Assembly (NCBI RefSeq): GCF_004402045.1
Contig: NZ_SOMG01000021.1
Location: forward strand, 186,001-250,000
Length of the DNA: 64,000 nucleotides
Origin: Lelliottia nimipressuralis
GTDB lineage: Bacteria; Pseudomonadota; Gammaproteobacteria; Enterobacterales; Enterobacteriaceae
Direction: 5' to 3'
Below the pieces are notes generated by a model. That model worked only from the letters and a program-made list of their open reading frames with translations. It searched no databases and was not told the origin of the DNA. Numbering within the stretch: position 1 is the first letter of the stretch; every line of letters begins with the position of its first letter. The position numbers and the translations under genes are program-made. Shown here one piece after another: positions 33,259-42,753 of the stretch.

Positions 33259-35187
33259 TTACTCTTTGAAGGGGTTGCGGGACGCGGACGTCGCGGTTAC
33301 GCCAGCGGGCGTCGCATGACTCTGCTTCGGATAAGCCGGCAGAACAGGGTTATCCGAGTTTTCGAGAATGCCGAGCTTTTGCTCTTCCATACGCTGCTGC
33401 TGACGTGCGCGGATCTGATCGTATTTCTCTTTCGTCGCCGCGCTGTAGTTGTCGTCATCACGCAGCACGGTAGTGTGGATAAATACCATCAGGTTGCGTT
33501 TCGACGTGTCCTGCGAGGTGTAGCGGAACAGCTGGCCCACCAGCGGCAGGTCGCCCAGCAGCGGCACCTTCGAGACGTTCTGTTTGTTGACGTTTTCCAT
33601 CAACCCACCCAGCACGACCGTTTGTCCACTGTGGACCATCACTTCGTTATTGATGGTACGGGTGTTGAAGGTTGGGCCAAGGCTGGCGTCTTCGGTGGCG
33701 CTGGCGTCAACGCTGGACACTTCCTGCTCAATTTTCAGGTGGATCATGTCTCCGTCGTTGATCTGCGGAACAATCTTCAGCTTGGTACCGACGGTTTTAC
33801 GCTCAACCGAGTTAAACACGTTGTCGCCGCTGGTGGTCTGGGAACCGGACAGCACCGGTACATCCTGACCGACGTTGAACGACGCTTCTTTGTTATCCAG
33901 CGTGACCACGCTTGGCGTGGAAAGAATGTCGTTCTTGCCGGTGGTCGACAGCGCGGTCATCAGCGCACCAAAGTCGCCGTTAAAGAAGCCGGTCGCCAGG
34001 CCCGTAAAGGAGGCACCTTTGATCGTGCCGTTTTTGATCTGGCTGATCGGCAGACCGGTCGAACCAAACTGCACGCCGCCGTGCTTGCCGGTCCACTGAA
34101 CGCCTAAATCCATGCCATTACCGTCCTGCACTTCAGCAATGATGGCTTCCACCAGCACCTGCGGACGGCGAATATCCAGCTTGTCGATCACCTTCTCCAG
34201 CGAGTTCATCACGTTTGGCTGGGCGGTGATCACCAGCGAGTTGGTCGACTCGTCGGCGGTAATATTCAGGTCGCTTGCCGTTGGGGCTGTTTTGCTCTTC
34301 GGCGTCCCGGCTTTGTCTTTCAGCTGTTCGCCAATACCGGTGAGCACCGGCACCACTTTCGAGGCGTTGGCGTATTTCAGGTAGAAGACGCGGGTGTTGC
34401 CCTCGTTATTCTGCTCGCGATCGAGCTGGCCAATCAGCGAACGGGTACGCGCCCGCGCATCTTCGGTACCGCTGATCACCAGGCTGTTGGTTTCATCATC
34501 GGCCACCACTTTGGTCGCCAGCTGCGGCGCGTTCTGCCCTTTCTGCTCTTCGTTGTTGAGGTTGTTCAACATGTCGGAGAGCTCTTTGGCGGAGGCATAG
34601 CGCAGCGGCACAATTTCACGACGCTGCATGCCGGAACGATCCACACGCTCAACCAGGTCCACCAGGCGGTTCACCACCGAGGCTTTACCGGTTAACAGCA
34701 GCACGTTGGAGGGTTCAAAGTGCACCACGTTGCCAATGCCCGAGGCATCGTTCAGCTGGCGCAGCAGCGGGGCCAGCTCGCGCACCGGCACGTTTTCCAT
34801 GCGCACCACGCGGGTGATGATCTCATCCCCTTTGCCCGGGTTTTTGCTGTCGGCCACCGGCACGCCGGCGGTACGAGCCACGCTGGAGCGCACCACTTTG
34901 ACCATGCCGTTATCCATCGGGATGACCGACAGACCGTAGAGATCCAGCACGCTCAGGAAGAACTGATAATATTCATCTTCCGACAGCACGTTATAGGTTC
35001 TCACCGACACGGTGCCCTGAACGGACGGGTCGACGAGAATAGTTTTATTCAGATTGCGACTTACCGTATCGATAAATTCGCGAATATCAGTATTTTTAAA
35101 GCTGGCGCTAAAGTTGGCTGCAAGCAGCGAACTGGAATATAACGACAGTGCGGTCAGCGCCACGCACGCCCACGGAAATTTCTTCAT
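33259..35187 (-). CDS. gspD: GspD, outer-membrane secretin
   Basis: The outer-membrane channel of the T2SS, about 642 residues: signal peptide (ending SLLAA), N0 domain, N1-N3 repeats with NPN-like motifs, and the secretin beta-barrel (about 400-590) with the gate motif VPVLSGSQTTSGDNVFNSVERKTVGTKL and VPLLGDLPLVGQLFR. A C-terminal S-domain-like tail follows. An in-frame GTG at 35196 would add three residues; the ATG at 35187 (MKKFPWAC) is preferred. No gspS pilotin gene is seen nearby. Confidence 0.95.
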   Translation of the reverse strand: MKKFPWACVALTALSLYSSSLLAANFSASFKNTDIREFIDTVSRNLNKTILVDPSVQGTVSVRTYNVLSEDEYYQFFLSVLDLYGLSVIPMDNGMVKVVRSSVARTAGVPVADSKNPGKGDEIITRVVRMENVPVRELAPLLRQLNDASGIGNVVHFEPSNVLLLTGKASVVNRLVDLVERVDRSGMQRREIVPLRYASAKELSDMLNNLNNEEQKGQNAPQLATKVVADDETNSLVISGTEDARARTRSLIGQLDREQNNEGNTRVFYLKYANASKVVPVLTGIGEQLKDKAGTPKSKTAPTASDLNITADESTNSLVITAQPNVMNSLEKVIDKLDIRRPQVLVEAIIAEVQDGNGMDLGVQWTGKHGGVQFGSTGLPISQIKNGTIKGASFTGLATGFFNGDFGALMTALSTTGKNDILSTPSVVTLDNKEASFNVGQDVPVLSGSQTTSGDNVFNSVERKTVGTKLKIVPQINDGDMIHLKIEQEVSSVDASATEDASLGPTFNTRTINNEVMVHSGQTVVLGGLMENVNKQNVSKVPLLGDLPLVGQLFRYTSQDTSKRNLMVFIHTTVLRDDDNYSAATKEKYDQIRARQQQRMEEQKLGILENSDNPVLPAYPKQSHATPAGVTATSASRNPFKE

Positions 35188-35199
35188 GATGTACACTTG

Positions 35200-35973
35200 T
35201 TAATTGTTTAAAACATTAACCCGAATATTTTCAAGGTGAGCGTGCCGCCTTACGACGACCTCCGCCTCTTTCATTTTCGACCAGTTGGCGATGATATTTT
35301 TCGCCTGCGCTTCTTTCGTCATATCGACGTCGTTGACTTTCACCACCACGTCTCCTTTTTCCAGCCCTGTATCGCTGTAAAAAGGAGACGCATTCCGTGG
35401 GTTAATATTAAAGCCTTCCAGTTGGCCCTTATCGATTAACGGTTTTAACACCAGATAATCATCGAGATGCAGACTGTCGGCGCCGGCATCTTTTTTCGAT
35501 TTGGTGGCCGGGCCGCTGTCAACGCCGCCCTTAAAATAAGCCGGTTTCTTGAGGGCCAGCGTCTGTTTCGCCCCCTCGTACTGCACAACCACACTATCTT
35601 TATTAATTTCATCAACATAAGCGTCGTTGAAGCCCGCAATAGGATCCCCTTCCCGGTAGCTCTGCTGCCCCGCAGGAGTCTTGATCACGGCAAACGACAG
35701 CCAGGATTCATCGCTACGAATAATGCCTTCGATTTCCGCTGAAAGCGGTGCTTTTACCGCCGCTGGCGTATCGCTTTGACGCACTGCGGCAGTGAAAAGC
35801 CCAAAGGATTTTTCCGCATTCGTTTTTTTTAGCGCCGGCTTATCCGCATTCGCTAACTTATTCGTAACTTTCTTATAATCTTTATAAACGACATACCCCT
35901 GCTGGCTGCAAAATATCAGCATGACAAGCATAATGCAGGGTGTCATTACACGGGAAAGGAGTGTATTCCTCAT
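35200..35973 (-). CDS. gspC: GspC, T2SS inner-membrane/periplasmic connector
   Basis: A 257-residue bitopic protein: membrane helix (about 8-30), homology-region domain that contacts the GspD N0 domain (about 85-150) and a C-terminal PDZ domain (about 180-255, with FNINPRNASPFYSDTGLEKGDVVVKVND). GspC links the inner-membrane platform to the secretin and helps choose substrates. First gene of the gspCDEFGHIJKLMO operon, divergent from gspA. Confidence 0.94.
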   Translation of the reverse strand: MRNTLLSRVMTPCIMLVMLIFCSQQGYVVYKDYKKVTNKLANADKPALKKTNAEKSFGLFTAAVRQSDTPAAVKAPLSAEIEGIIRSDESWLSFAVIKTPAGQQSYREGDPIAGFNDAYVDEINKDSVVVQYEGAKQTLALKKPAYFKGGVDSGPATKSKKDAGADSLHLDDYLVLKPLIDKGQLEGFNINPRNASPFYSDTGLEKGDVVVKVNDVDMTKEAQAKNIIANWSKMKEAEVVVRRHAHLENIRVNVLNN

Positions 35974-36230
35974 TATTTATCCGGCCTTTTAGCAAAGCAG
36001 TCATTCGCAGCGATGTGCTGCATCACTCAGGGAGCTAATAATAATCAGCCCTTTTAATATCGACTATCTGCTTCGCTATTAACTTTAATAAAGAAAATGA
36101 TTGACCGGAAAAAAGAGGAATGTTAGAGCCCGACGGCAGGTTATTTTTACTCTGGTGTTAAATTGACCAGGACTGGTGCATCCCGTACTTTTCGCCCATT
36201 GCTATTAAAGAGAAGAGACGGTCAGTCGCT
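35974..36230. promoter_or_regulatory. Divergent control region between gspC and gspA
   Basis: A 257-base AT-rich gap holds promoters for both gsp transcription units. In E. coli the equivalent region is silenced by H-NS; AT-rich runs such as TTAACTTTAATAAAGAAAATG here are compatible, but no operator could be assigned with confidence. Confidence 0.55.
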
Positions 36231-37784
36231 ATGTATCAGAGTCATTTTAAATTCAGTACCCCTCCGTTCAGAACAGTCACCCGCAAATCGGGCGATTTTC
36301 TGGTGCCTTATCATCAGGATGTGTTCAATCTTCTGAAAGAAAAAAGCCAGCAGGCAGGGATCACCGGGCTCTTTTACCACGACAGTGAACTGCTGGGGCA
36401 GTTCAGCGATGCGCTGAAGAGCAGCAGCACCGTCGTCTCAATTAACGCGTTTCCAAAGCTGAGCGCCAACAGCCTGCTGTATAAGCTCAACCCGTCGGCG
36501 AAAGAGAGCAAAAATAAACTGCAGGCCGTGGATGCCGTGCTGCGCCAGTGGCGCGATACCCGCGCAACGCAAAAGGTGCTGGTCATCACTCACGCTGAGG
36601 CGATGAAGAACAACAGCTATGATGTGCTGGCCATGCTGCTGACGCGTGCCCAGGAGCTGGACGTGCGTTTGTCGGTCATCCTGATGGGCAGTGAAGATCG
36701 GGAGACGATGCTGACAGACTCCACGCTGCAGGAATTTGTTCTGACCAGCCACACCCTGCGCAACCTGACCTGCCGCGAATTCCTGAGCTATGTTAACGCC
36801 CAGTGCCAGGAGCACGGCGCTGACGTCTCCCCGCTGACGCCCGCTCGCGTGAAAAAGATCCACGCCCTGACCAAAGGCAACGTCAGCAAGCTGAACGAGT
36901 TGGCGCACCTTTCCATGCTGGCCGCGTGGACCGAACGCGCGCCAAACGTCGGACCGCGTCATTTGCGTCTGGCCGCCGGTGAAGTGCTTCCGGCACCGAA
37001 ACGCGGTAAAGCGCTGGCCTCCATCGGGCTGTTCGCCTCCGTTCTTTTCGCCGCCTGCGGCTGGATGATGACCCCTTCCATCACGGCAAAACTGCCGGTC
37101 GTGCTGCCGGTACCGGCCAGCTGGAAACAGCCGGCTAAAACGCCTGACGCGCCGGTATTGCCGGTTATCGAACATGAAGTGGTAAACCAGCCTGATGCCA
37201 TGCATCAGCTTTACGCCATGTGGGGGTATGACGCTTCAGCAGACGACGCGCTGTGTCAGAATGCCGGTAAAGTGAACCTGATGTGTAAACAGGGAAATGC
37301 CTCCCTGGACTCGCTGGCGAATGAAGGGTATCCGTGGGTCAGCGAAATGAAAACGGGCGATCATATTAACTACGCCGTGGTGGCGCGAGCTGGAAAAGAA
37401 TCCCTCGATCTGCTGATGAATAACCGAACCTGGCAGGTGAGTCGCACCTGGTATAACCAGCATGCGACGGGCAATTACACCGTCCTGCATCGCCTGACGC
37501 CGCAAGGTAAAGACGAAATCACCGCCGCCAGCGACAGCAAAGATCTCGAGTGGCTGGATCAGCAGCTGAGCGTGGCGCTGGGCGAAAGCGAAACGCACGA
37601 TAAAAACTGGACGGCGGAGCTGATGAAACGCACCCGTGAATTCCAGCAGAAAATGCACCTTCACGTCGATGGTATTCCGGGCGAAGACACGCTGATGCAG
37701 CTGATGCGCGAAACACATACCACGCCGAGCGTGTTGATCCAGTCAACCCAGGCCAACCCGACTACGCAAGAGAAACACGCATAA
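36231..37784 (+). CDS. gspA: GspA, ExeA-like accessory protein with peptidoglycan-binding C-terminus
   Basis: A 517-residue protein resembling E. coli GspA and Aeromonas ExeA: cytoplasmic AAA-like domain (about 1-250), membrane helix (about 262-280, ASIGLFASVLFAACGWMM), and a periplasmic half with a C39-peptidase-like region (NLMCKQGNASLDSLANEGYPWV) and a C-terminal PG-binding segment (EFQQKMHLHVDGIPGEDTLMQL). GspAB helps the secretin cross the peptidoglycan. The expected Walker A is missing: the corresponding stretch reads GLFYHDSELLGQF. Overlaps gspB by one base. Confidence 0.9.
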   Translation: MYQSHFKFSTPPFRTVTRKSGDFLVPYHQDVFNLLKEKSQQAGITGLFYHDSELLGQFSDALKSSSTVVSINAFPKLSANSLLYKLNPSAKESKNKLQAVDAVLRQWRDTRATQKVLVITHAEAMKNNSYDVLAMLLTRAQELDVRLSVILMGSEDRETMLTDSTLQEFVLTSHTLRNLTCREFLSYVNAQCQEHGADVSPLTPARVKKIHALTKGNVSKLNELAHLSMLAAWTERAPNVGPRHLRLAAGEVLPAPKRGKALASIGLFASVLFAACGWMMTPSITAKLPVVLPVPASWKQPAKTPDAPVLPVIEHEVVNQPDAMHQLYAMWGYDASADDALCQNAGKVNLMCKQGNASLDSLANEGYPWVSEMKTGDHINYAVVARAGKESLDLLMNNRTWQVSRTWYNQHATGNYTVLHRLTPQGKDEITAASDSKDLEWLDQQLSVALGESETHDKNWTAELMKRTREFQQKMHLHVDGIPGEDTLMQLMRETHTTPSVLIQSTQANPTTQEKHA

Positions 37785-38392
37785 TGTCTACCATCTGTCT
37801 CGCTGCCCAGCGCAGCTATACCACTGGAGAACCGGTCTGGTTCTCATGGCGTTTACCGTCGTTCAGTAAAATCCTCAGCGTGACTGCGCTGTGGTGTCTT
37901 GGGCTGTGTGCACTGATCGTGGCCGGTCTTTATGCACACGTTTACTGGAATTTGCGCTACCCGACGCCCGTGATAAAAAAGGTGAGCGTGGCGAAACCGG
38001 AAACCACGCTTTCTGATATGCATTACGTGTACGTGACGAAGCCGTTCCCGCATCCGCATCCAAAACCCCAGCCGGTAAAAATGCAGGAAAATCTGCCACC
38101 GATGGACAATATGCCCATTAATAGCGACGAAAATGACTGGCAGCAGGCACCCGATGGCGCATTACCGGATAGCCCCGTCGCGCACGACACCTCGCGCGAT
38201 ACCTTACCCGGCACCGAGGCACACGAACAGGCGATGAAATCAGATGACGACAGCTCATTAAAAGAATTGTTTATGCAGGCGCTAAAACAGCAGCAGGATG
38301 ATATGTCGAAGGGAAAAATGCCCGCGCCACCGGTTGATGAAACGCAGAAGGCGTCGCCTTCTGTAATAAAAGGAGACGCCGGAGGGGATTAA
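37784..38392 (+). CDS. gspB: GspB, partner of GspA
   Basis: A 202-residue bitopic protein with a short cytoplasmic N-terminus, membrane helix (about 33-54), a His/Pro-rich periplasmic stretch (TKPFPHPHPKPQP) and an acidic C-terminus. Similar in topology to TonB-like GspB/ExeB, which works with GspA in secretin insertion. It is longer than E. coli GspB (139 aa), mainly through the acidic tail; the identification rests on position after gspA and topology. Its 3' end overlaps the convergent regulator gene by four bases. Confidence 0.85.
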   Translation: MSTICLAAQRSYTTGEPVWFSWRLPSFSKILSVTALWCLGLCALIVAGLYAHVYWNLRYPTPVIKKVSVAKPETTLSDMHYVYVTKPFPHPHPKPQPVKMQENLPPMDNMPINSDENDWQQAPDGALPDSPVAHDTSRDTLPGTEAHEQAMKSDDDSSLKELFMQALKQQQDDMSKGKMPAPPVDETQKASPSVIKGDAGGD

Positions 38393-39012
38393 TATTTTTC
38401 AGGTAAGGTCGTCAGGCTGAGCAGTCGCCCTTTTTCCACCACAATATATTGACCCTTTTTCAGGTCAGAAAGGATTTTTATAATGGTGCTGCGTGCCAGG
38501 TTGGTGTATTCCTGAATGTAATCGTAAATATTAATATCACGCTGATGCTGAACAATTAGATCGTTAATTTCGATCAGGAATTCACGCACTACGGAATAGG
38601 CACTGCGGGCAACTAAAACATCGTCACGCTTGCTGAGCAAACAGATATACCATGCCAGCACTTTGGTTAACTCAGGCCACAGACTATGCTGGGTCATTAA
38701 ACGCTGGAAATCTTCTTTATTAATTGTACGGATAACCGTATTACTGCGAACCACGCCGTGCATATGTGCAGAGTTATAAAAAATGGCGGAGAGACCAAAA
38801 ATACATTGTCCCTGCAGGGTAAACATACATAAATCATCGGAGGAACGTCGAAATTCAACTTCACCGCTAACAATTATATGAATATCATCTGAATTAGCCG
38901 TTGAAATTTTTTGCCATTTCTTTAACGTTTTTTCCTCATACCCTGAGGTTGCTTCAATAATGGCTTTCATTTCATTGTGGGGACGCGTGCTTTTACCAAA
39001 AATAGTTAACAT
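38389..39012 (-). CDS. Crp-like transcription regulator (IprA/YaiV-like)
   Basis: A 207-residue regulator with an N-terminal cyclic-nucleotide-binding-like beta-barrel (about 25-115; IIVSGEVEFRRSS...GQCIFGLSAIFY) and a C-terminal winged helix (NLARSTIIKILSDLKKGQYIVVEKGRLLSL), ending LPEKY. Overall it looks like IprA/YaiV family proteins, which have lost the cAMP-binding residues. It converges on gspB at the border of the T2SS block and is a plausible local regulator (inference). The 262 AT-rich bases upstream hold its promoter. Confidence 0.82.
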   Translation of the reverse strand: MLTIFGKSTRPHNEMKAIIEATSGYEEKTLKKWQKISTANSDDIHIIVSGEVEFRRSSDDLCMFTLQGQCIFGLSAIFYNSAHMHGVVRSNTVIRTINKEDFQRLMTQHSLWPELTKVLAWYICLLSKRDDVLVARSAYSVVREFLIEINDLIVQHQRDINIYDYIQEYTNLARSTIIKILSDLKKGQYIVVEKGRLLSLTTLPEKY

Positions 39013-39274
39013 TGTTATACCTAATTAAGATGTTTAAATGAGAAATTGTGCGGCAAACATTAATGTTGCCGAAAAGTTAATTTTGCATTCTTTTAAAATT
39101 AAAAAAACCAAATCAACGCTGTTTTTTTAAATTGATTCATGTAGTGAATCGATGGGTCCATCTTAATTGAGGGCGATTTTAAATCAATTAACTTAAAATG
39201 AATTGAGAATGTACTTAAGATTAATCTGAAGAGCATTCATAGCTAATCTATTTGTTCAGGGTATTCCTGAAGGA

Positions 39275-40105
39275 TTACCCCTGCCCGTACTTCTCTAAAA
39301 GGGCTTCTGCGATAGCCATCGTTTCGACGTCAGCGACGCCGTTCCACAGCTGAGGACGGAAATGCATCTGGAACACCATGATGACCCGTTTCTGCTGCGC
39401 GGGGGTGCTATTTTCGGGCACCTCGTAGCCGTAACGCGCCAGCAGATCGAGTAACGCGGCGGTATCTACCGCCTGATAGCGCGGTCGGCTATTGATATAG
39501 AACGTGACGCGATCGGGATCGGGCCAGGCGCCAATCCCCTGCTGCGCCAGCTCGCGCCACGGGAACAGCGGGCCAGGGTCGTCTTTGCGCTGCGGCGCAA
39601 TGTCCGCATGGGCCACCACGTTCTCAGGTTTGATGCTGTAGCGGGAGATGATGTCTTTGGCGAGCGGCACCAGCGCCGCAATTTGCGCAGGTGCGAACGG
39701 CGTAAAATGCTTCACCCCGGCCGTTTTCTGCCAGCCACGGTTCTCCAGCTCAATGCCCACCGACGTATCATTAATCCGGTTGGTGCCGCGCCAGAAGCTG
39801 ATCCCCGCATGCCAGGCCAGTTCGCTTTCAGGCACCAGCTGCCAGATACGCGGCTTACCGTCCGGTGCCGGGGGGTTGGCAGGGATCAAATAGTGAGAGC
39901 TGACGTTTTTATCCGTCAGCGTGGCCAGCGAGCTGTCAAAATCATCCGCGGTGTAGTGGATTACCAGCACCTTTATGCGCGGGTATGCCGCCTGCGCCTG
40001 ATGACGTGTATCCAGCTCGTAGGTACCTTTATCGATAATCCCTTTTTCCGTGACGCATCCTGCCAGCAACAGCGCCAGCAGGAGTGTGGCAAACGCACGC
40101 CTCAT
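39275..40105 (-). CDS. amiD: AmiD, N-acetylmuramoyl-L-alanine amidase lipoprotein
   Basis: Outer-membrane lipoprotein amidase (276 aa) that cleaves the MurNAc-L-Ala bond, including anhydro-muropeptides. Lipobox LLLAGC (Cys16-17 region) at the N-terminus; amidase_2 zinc ligands in [10 protein letters not shown] and [22 protein letters not shown]-terminal PG-binding domain (about 205-270). Length equals E. coli AmiD (YbjR). The start overlaps the ybjQ stop (ATGA). Confidence 0.95.
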   Translation of the reverse strand: MRRAFATLLLALLLAGCVTEKGIIDKGTYELDTRHQAQAAYPRIKVLVIHYTADDFDSSLATLTDKNVSSHYLIPANPPAPDGKPRIWQLVPESELAWHAGISFWRGTNRINDTSVGIELENRGWQKTAGVKHFTPFAPAQIAALVPLAKDIISRYSIKPENVVAHADIAPQRKDDPGPLFPWRELAQQGIGAWPDPDRVTFYINSRPRYQAVDTAALLDLLARYGYEVPENSTPAQQKRVIMVFQMHFRPQLWNGVADVETMAIAEALLEKYGQG

Positions 40106-40425
40106 CGGAGGGTTTTCACCGCCGTACCGCTTACGCTCACCATCAACATGCTGGCATCTTTCCCGACCGTTTCGTAGTCGATATCGATCCCCACGACCGC
40201 ATCAGCGCCGAGGGCTTCCGCCTGCTCGCCGAGCTCTTTAAAGGCGATCTCGCGCGCTTTGCGCAGCTCTTTTTCATATGCGCCAGAACGGCCGCCAACG
40301 ATATCGCGGATACCGGCAAAAAAGTCGCGGAAAATATTGGCGCCGAGAATTGCTTCACCGGTGACCACGCCGCAATACTCGGTTATGGTCTGCCCTTCCA
40401 GGGTTGGCGTTGTTGAAAACTGCAT
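40102..40425 (-). CDS. ybjQ: YbjQ, UPF0145 family protein
   Basis: A 107-residue cytosolic protein of the YbjQ/UPF0145 family, which forms pentameric beta/alpha assemblies of unknown role. The conserved block [33 protein letters not shown] pattern (here beginning AREIAFKE) and GSG..KELR region are intact. First gene of a ybjQ-amiD pair, divergent from ybjP. Confidence 0.93.
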   Translation of the reverse strand: MQFSTTPTLEGQTITEYCGVVTGEAILGANIFRDFFAGIRDIVGGRSGAYEKELRKAREIAFKELGEQAEALGADAVVGIDIDYETVGKDASMLMVSVSGTAVKTLR

Positions 40426-40522
40426 GGTTTCTCTCCTTCTTTAGCGTTCAATGCCTTAGGCACAGCATTATCGGTTCGTTACGCTATGATTGAAAGGATA
40501 GTTAATAAATAAGGAAATCAAC

Positions 40523-41041
40523 ATGCGCTATTCTGCTTTAACACTTTTCGTGCCCTGCGCGCTGGTGCTCAGCGCCTGTACCACCACGGTCACGCCAGCC
40601 TTTAAGGATATCGGTACCCGCAGCGGCCCCTGCATTGAGGGCGGCCCGGACACCGTGGCGCAGCAGTTCTATGATTATCGCATTCAGCACCGCAGCAACG
40701 ATCTCACCGGCCTGCGCCCCTATCTGAGCGACGGCCTGGCAAAACTGCTTAACGACGCCACCCGCGATCCACAGCACAACGCGCTGCTGAAATCCGACCC
40801 GTTCTCCAGCCGTACCACGCTGCCAGACAGCGCCGAAGTAGCCAGCGCGTCAACCATACCGAACACGGATGCCCGCAATATTCCGCTGCGCGTGAAGCTG
40901 ACGCAGGGTACCCAAACCTGGCAGGATGAAGTGCTGATGATCCGCGAAGGTCAATGCTGGGCGGTAGACGACGTGCGCTACGTTGGCGGCAGCGTTCACG
41001 CCCCGGCTGGCACGCTTCGCCAGTCGATTGAGAATCGCTAA
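40523..41041 (+). CDS. ybjP: YbjP, outer-membrane lipoprotein
   Basis: A 172-residue lipoprotein with signal peptide and lipobox LSAC (Cys19). A DUF3828-like domain fills the mature part, ending in VDDVRYVGG. In E. coli YbjP is a lipoprotein recently tied to TolC-containing complexes. It lies upstream of artPIQM but 226 bases away, so it is probably separately transcribed. AAGGAAA precedes the ATG. Confidence 0.9.
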   Translation: MRYSALTLFVPCALVLSACTTTVTPAFKDIGTRSGPCIEGGPDTVAQQFYDYRIQHRSNDLTGLRPYLSDGLAKLLNDATRDPQHNALLKSDPFSSRTTLPDSAEVASASTIPNTDARNIPLRVKLTQGTQTWQDEVLMIREGQCWAVDDVRYVGGSVHAPAGTLRQSIENR

Positions 41042-41178
41042 ACCCGCCGATACCACGCGGTTACCCCCGTAAAATGTGCGGCATTTCTTGCGGAATGCCG
41101 ACATTTATACTCGCCGACCTTTCCGTTCGCTATTTTGTGCTATGTTTAAGTAGAAACACGGGTTATATTTAACTTTTA

Positions 41179-41196
41179 ACGCATAAATATTGCATA
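41179..41196 (+). promoter_or_regulatory. Weak ARG-box-like palindrome upstream of artP
   Basis: ACGCATAAATATTGCATA, an AT-rich imperfect palindrome close to the ArgR consensus (about 6 of 10 key positions). E. coli artPIQM is ArgR-repressed in arginine, which lends support; the match alone is marginal. Confidence 0.4.
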
Positions 41197-41267
41197 ACTA
41201 TTCTGTCAACGGTACTATCTGCGGCCTCAATTGCTATAGATTGCCTGGATGAGTAAAGACTGCCCCG

Positions 41268-41996
41268 ATGAGTATTAAACTAAACGGCATTAACTGCTTC
41301 TACGGCGCACACCAGGCGCTGTTTGACATCACGCTGAACTGCCCGGAAGGCGAAACGCTGGTTTTGCTTGGCCCAAGCGGTGCAGGCAAAAGCTCCCTTC
41401 TGCGTGTCCTTAATCTGCTTGAAATGCCCCGTTCAGGTACGCTGGCTATCGCCGGTAACCACTTTGATTTTGCGAAAACGCCGTCTGATAAAGCGATTCG
41501 CGAACTGCGTCAAAACGTCGGCATGGTCTTCCAGCAATACAATCTCTGGCCGCATCTGACCGTACTGCAAAACCTGATTGAAGCCCCGTGCCGCGTGCTG
41601 GGGTTAAGCAAGGATCAGGCGATAGCGCGTGCTGAAAAGCTGCTGGAGCGTCTGCGCCTGAAGCCCTACAGCGACCGTTATCCGCTGCATCTTTCCGGTG
41701 GTCAGCAGCAGCGCGTGGCGATTGCCCGCGCGCTGATGATGGAGCCCGCAGTACTGCTGTTTGATGAACCGACGGCTGCGCTGGATCCGGAAATCACCGC
41801 CCAGATCGTCAGCATCATTCGCGAGCTGGCGGAAACCAATATTACGCAGGTTATCGTCACCCACGAGGTGGAAGTGGCGCGTAAAACCGCCAGCCGAGTG
41901 GTTTACATGGAAAACGGCTATATCGTTGAGCAAGGTGATGCGGGCTGCTTCGCTAACCCGCAAACCGATGCCTTCAAAAACTATTTATCTCATTGA
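41268..41996 (+). CDS. artP: ArtP, arginine ABC transporter ATPase
   Basis: A 242-residue ATPase of the polar-amino-acid ABC type. Walker [10 protein letters not shown] (about 37-45), signature LSGGQQQR (about 145), Walker B LLFDEP and switch His in VTHEVE are present. It works with ArtQ, ArtM and the binding proteins ArtI and ArtJ to import L-arginine. First gene of artPIQM; 19 bases separate it from artI. Confidence 0.96.
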   Translation: MSIKLNGINCFYGAHQALFDITLNCPEGETLVLLGPSGAGKSSLLRVLNLLEMPRSGTLAIAGNHFDFAKTPSDKAIRELRQNVGMVFQQYNLWPHLTVLQNLIEAPCRVLGLSKDQAIARAEKLLERLRLKPYSDRYPLHLSGGQQQRVAIARALMMEPAVLLFDEPTAALDPEITAQIVSIIRELAETNITQVIVTHEVEVARKTASRVVYMENGYIVEQGDAGCFANPQTDAFKNYLSH

Positions 41997-42015
41997 TTGT
42001 GTCAGGGGAAATATA

Positions 42016-42747
42016 ATGAAAAAAGTATTACTTGCCGTGCTGCTTGCTGGCGTTACCCTTTCCGCTACCGCAGCCCAGACCATTCGTTTCGCCACGGAAG
42101 CGTCTTATCCTCCGTTTGAGTCTATAGATGCGAACAACAAAATTGTGGGCTTCGACGTGGACCTGGCTAACGCCCTGTGTAAAGAGATCGACGCGACCTG
42201 CACCTTCAGCAACCAGGCGTTCGACAGCCTGATCCCAAGCCTGAAGTTCCGCCGTATCGACGCCGTGATGGCCGGTATGGACATCACCCCTGAGCGTGAA
42301 AAGCAGGTGCTGTTTACTACCCCTTACTACGACAACTCCGCCCTGTTCATTGGTCAGAAAGGTAAATTCACCTCTGTTGATCAGCTGAAAGGCAAAAAAG
42401 TCGGCGTGCAGAACGGCACCACGCACCAGAAATTCATTATGGATAAACATCCGGAAATCACCACCGTTCCGTATGACAGCTACCAGAACGCGAAGCTGGA
42501 TCTGCAAAATGGCCGTATCGATGGCGTATTTGGTGATACCGCGGTTGTGACCGAGTGGCTGAAAGCCAACGACAAACTGGCGCCAGTGGGCGACAAAGTG
42601 ACCGATAAGGATTACTTCGGTACCGGTCTGGGGATTGCCGTTCGTCAGGGCAACACTGAGCTGCAGCAGAAATTCAACGCTGCGCTGGAAAAAGTGAAGA
42701 AAGACGGCACCTACGAAACCATCTACAAAAAATGGTTCCAGAAGTAA
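42016..42747 (+). CDS. artI: ArtI, periplasmic arginine/basic amino acid binding protein
   Basis: A 243-residue solute-binding protein: signal peptide (about 1-19, ending ATAA), then SBP_bac_3 fold with the family block FATEASYPPFESIDANNKIVGFDVDLANALC and the second-lobe segment GKKVGVQNGTTHQKF. The ATG at 42016 (MKKVLLAV) is the true start; an in-frame region upstream belongs to artP. It is about two-thirds identical by eye to ArtJ encoded 1.6 kb downstream. Confidence 0.95.
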   Translation: MKKVLLAVLLAGVTLSATAAQTIRFATEASYPPFESIDANNKIVGFDVDLANALCKEIDATCTFSNQAFDSLIPSLKFRRIDAVMAGMDITPEREKQVLFTTPYYDNSALFIGQKGKFTSVDQLKGKKVGVQNGTTHQKFIMDKHPEITTVPYDSYQNAKLDLQNGRIDGVFGDTAVVTEWLKANDKLAPVGDKVTDKDYFGTGLGIAVRQGNTELQQKFNAALEKVKKDGTYETIYKKWFQK

Positions 42748-42753
42748 TTCCTG

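Noticed and set aside
41761..42015. Long N-terminal extension of ArtI
   Set aside because: The extension lies inside artP in another frame; the signal peptide starting at 42016 is the true N-terminus.
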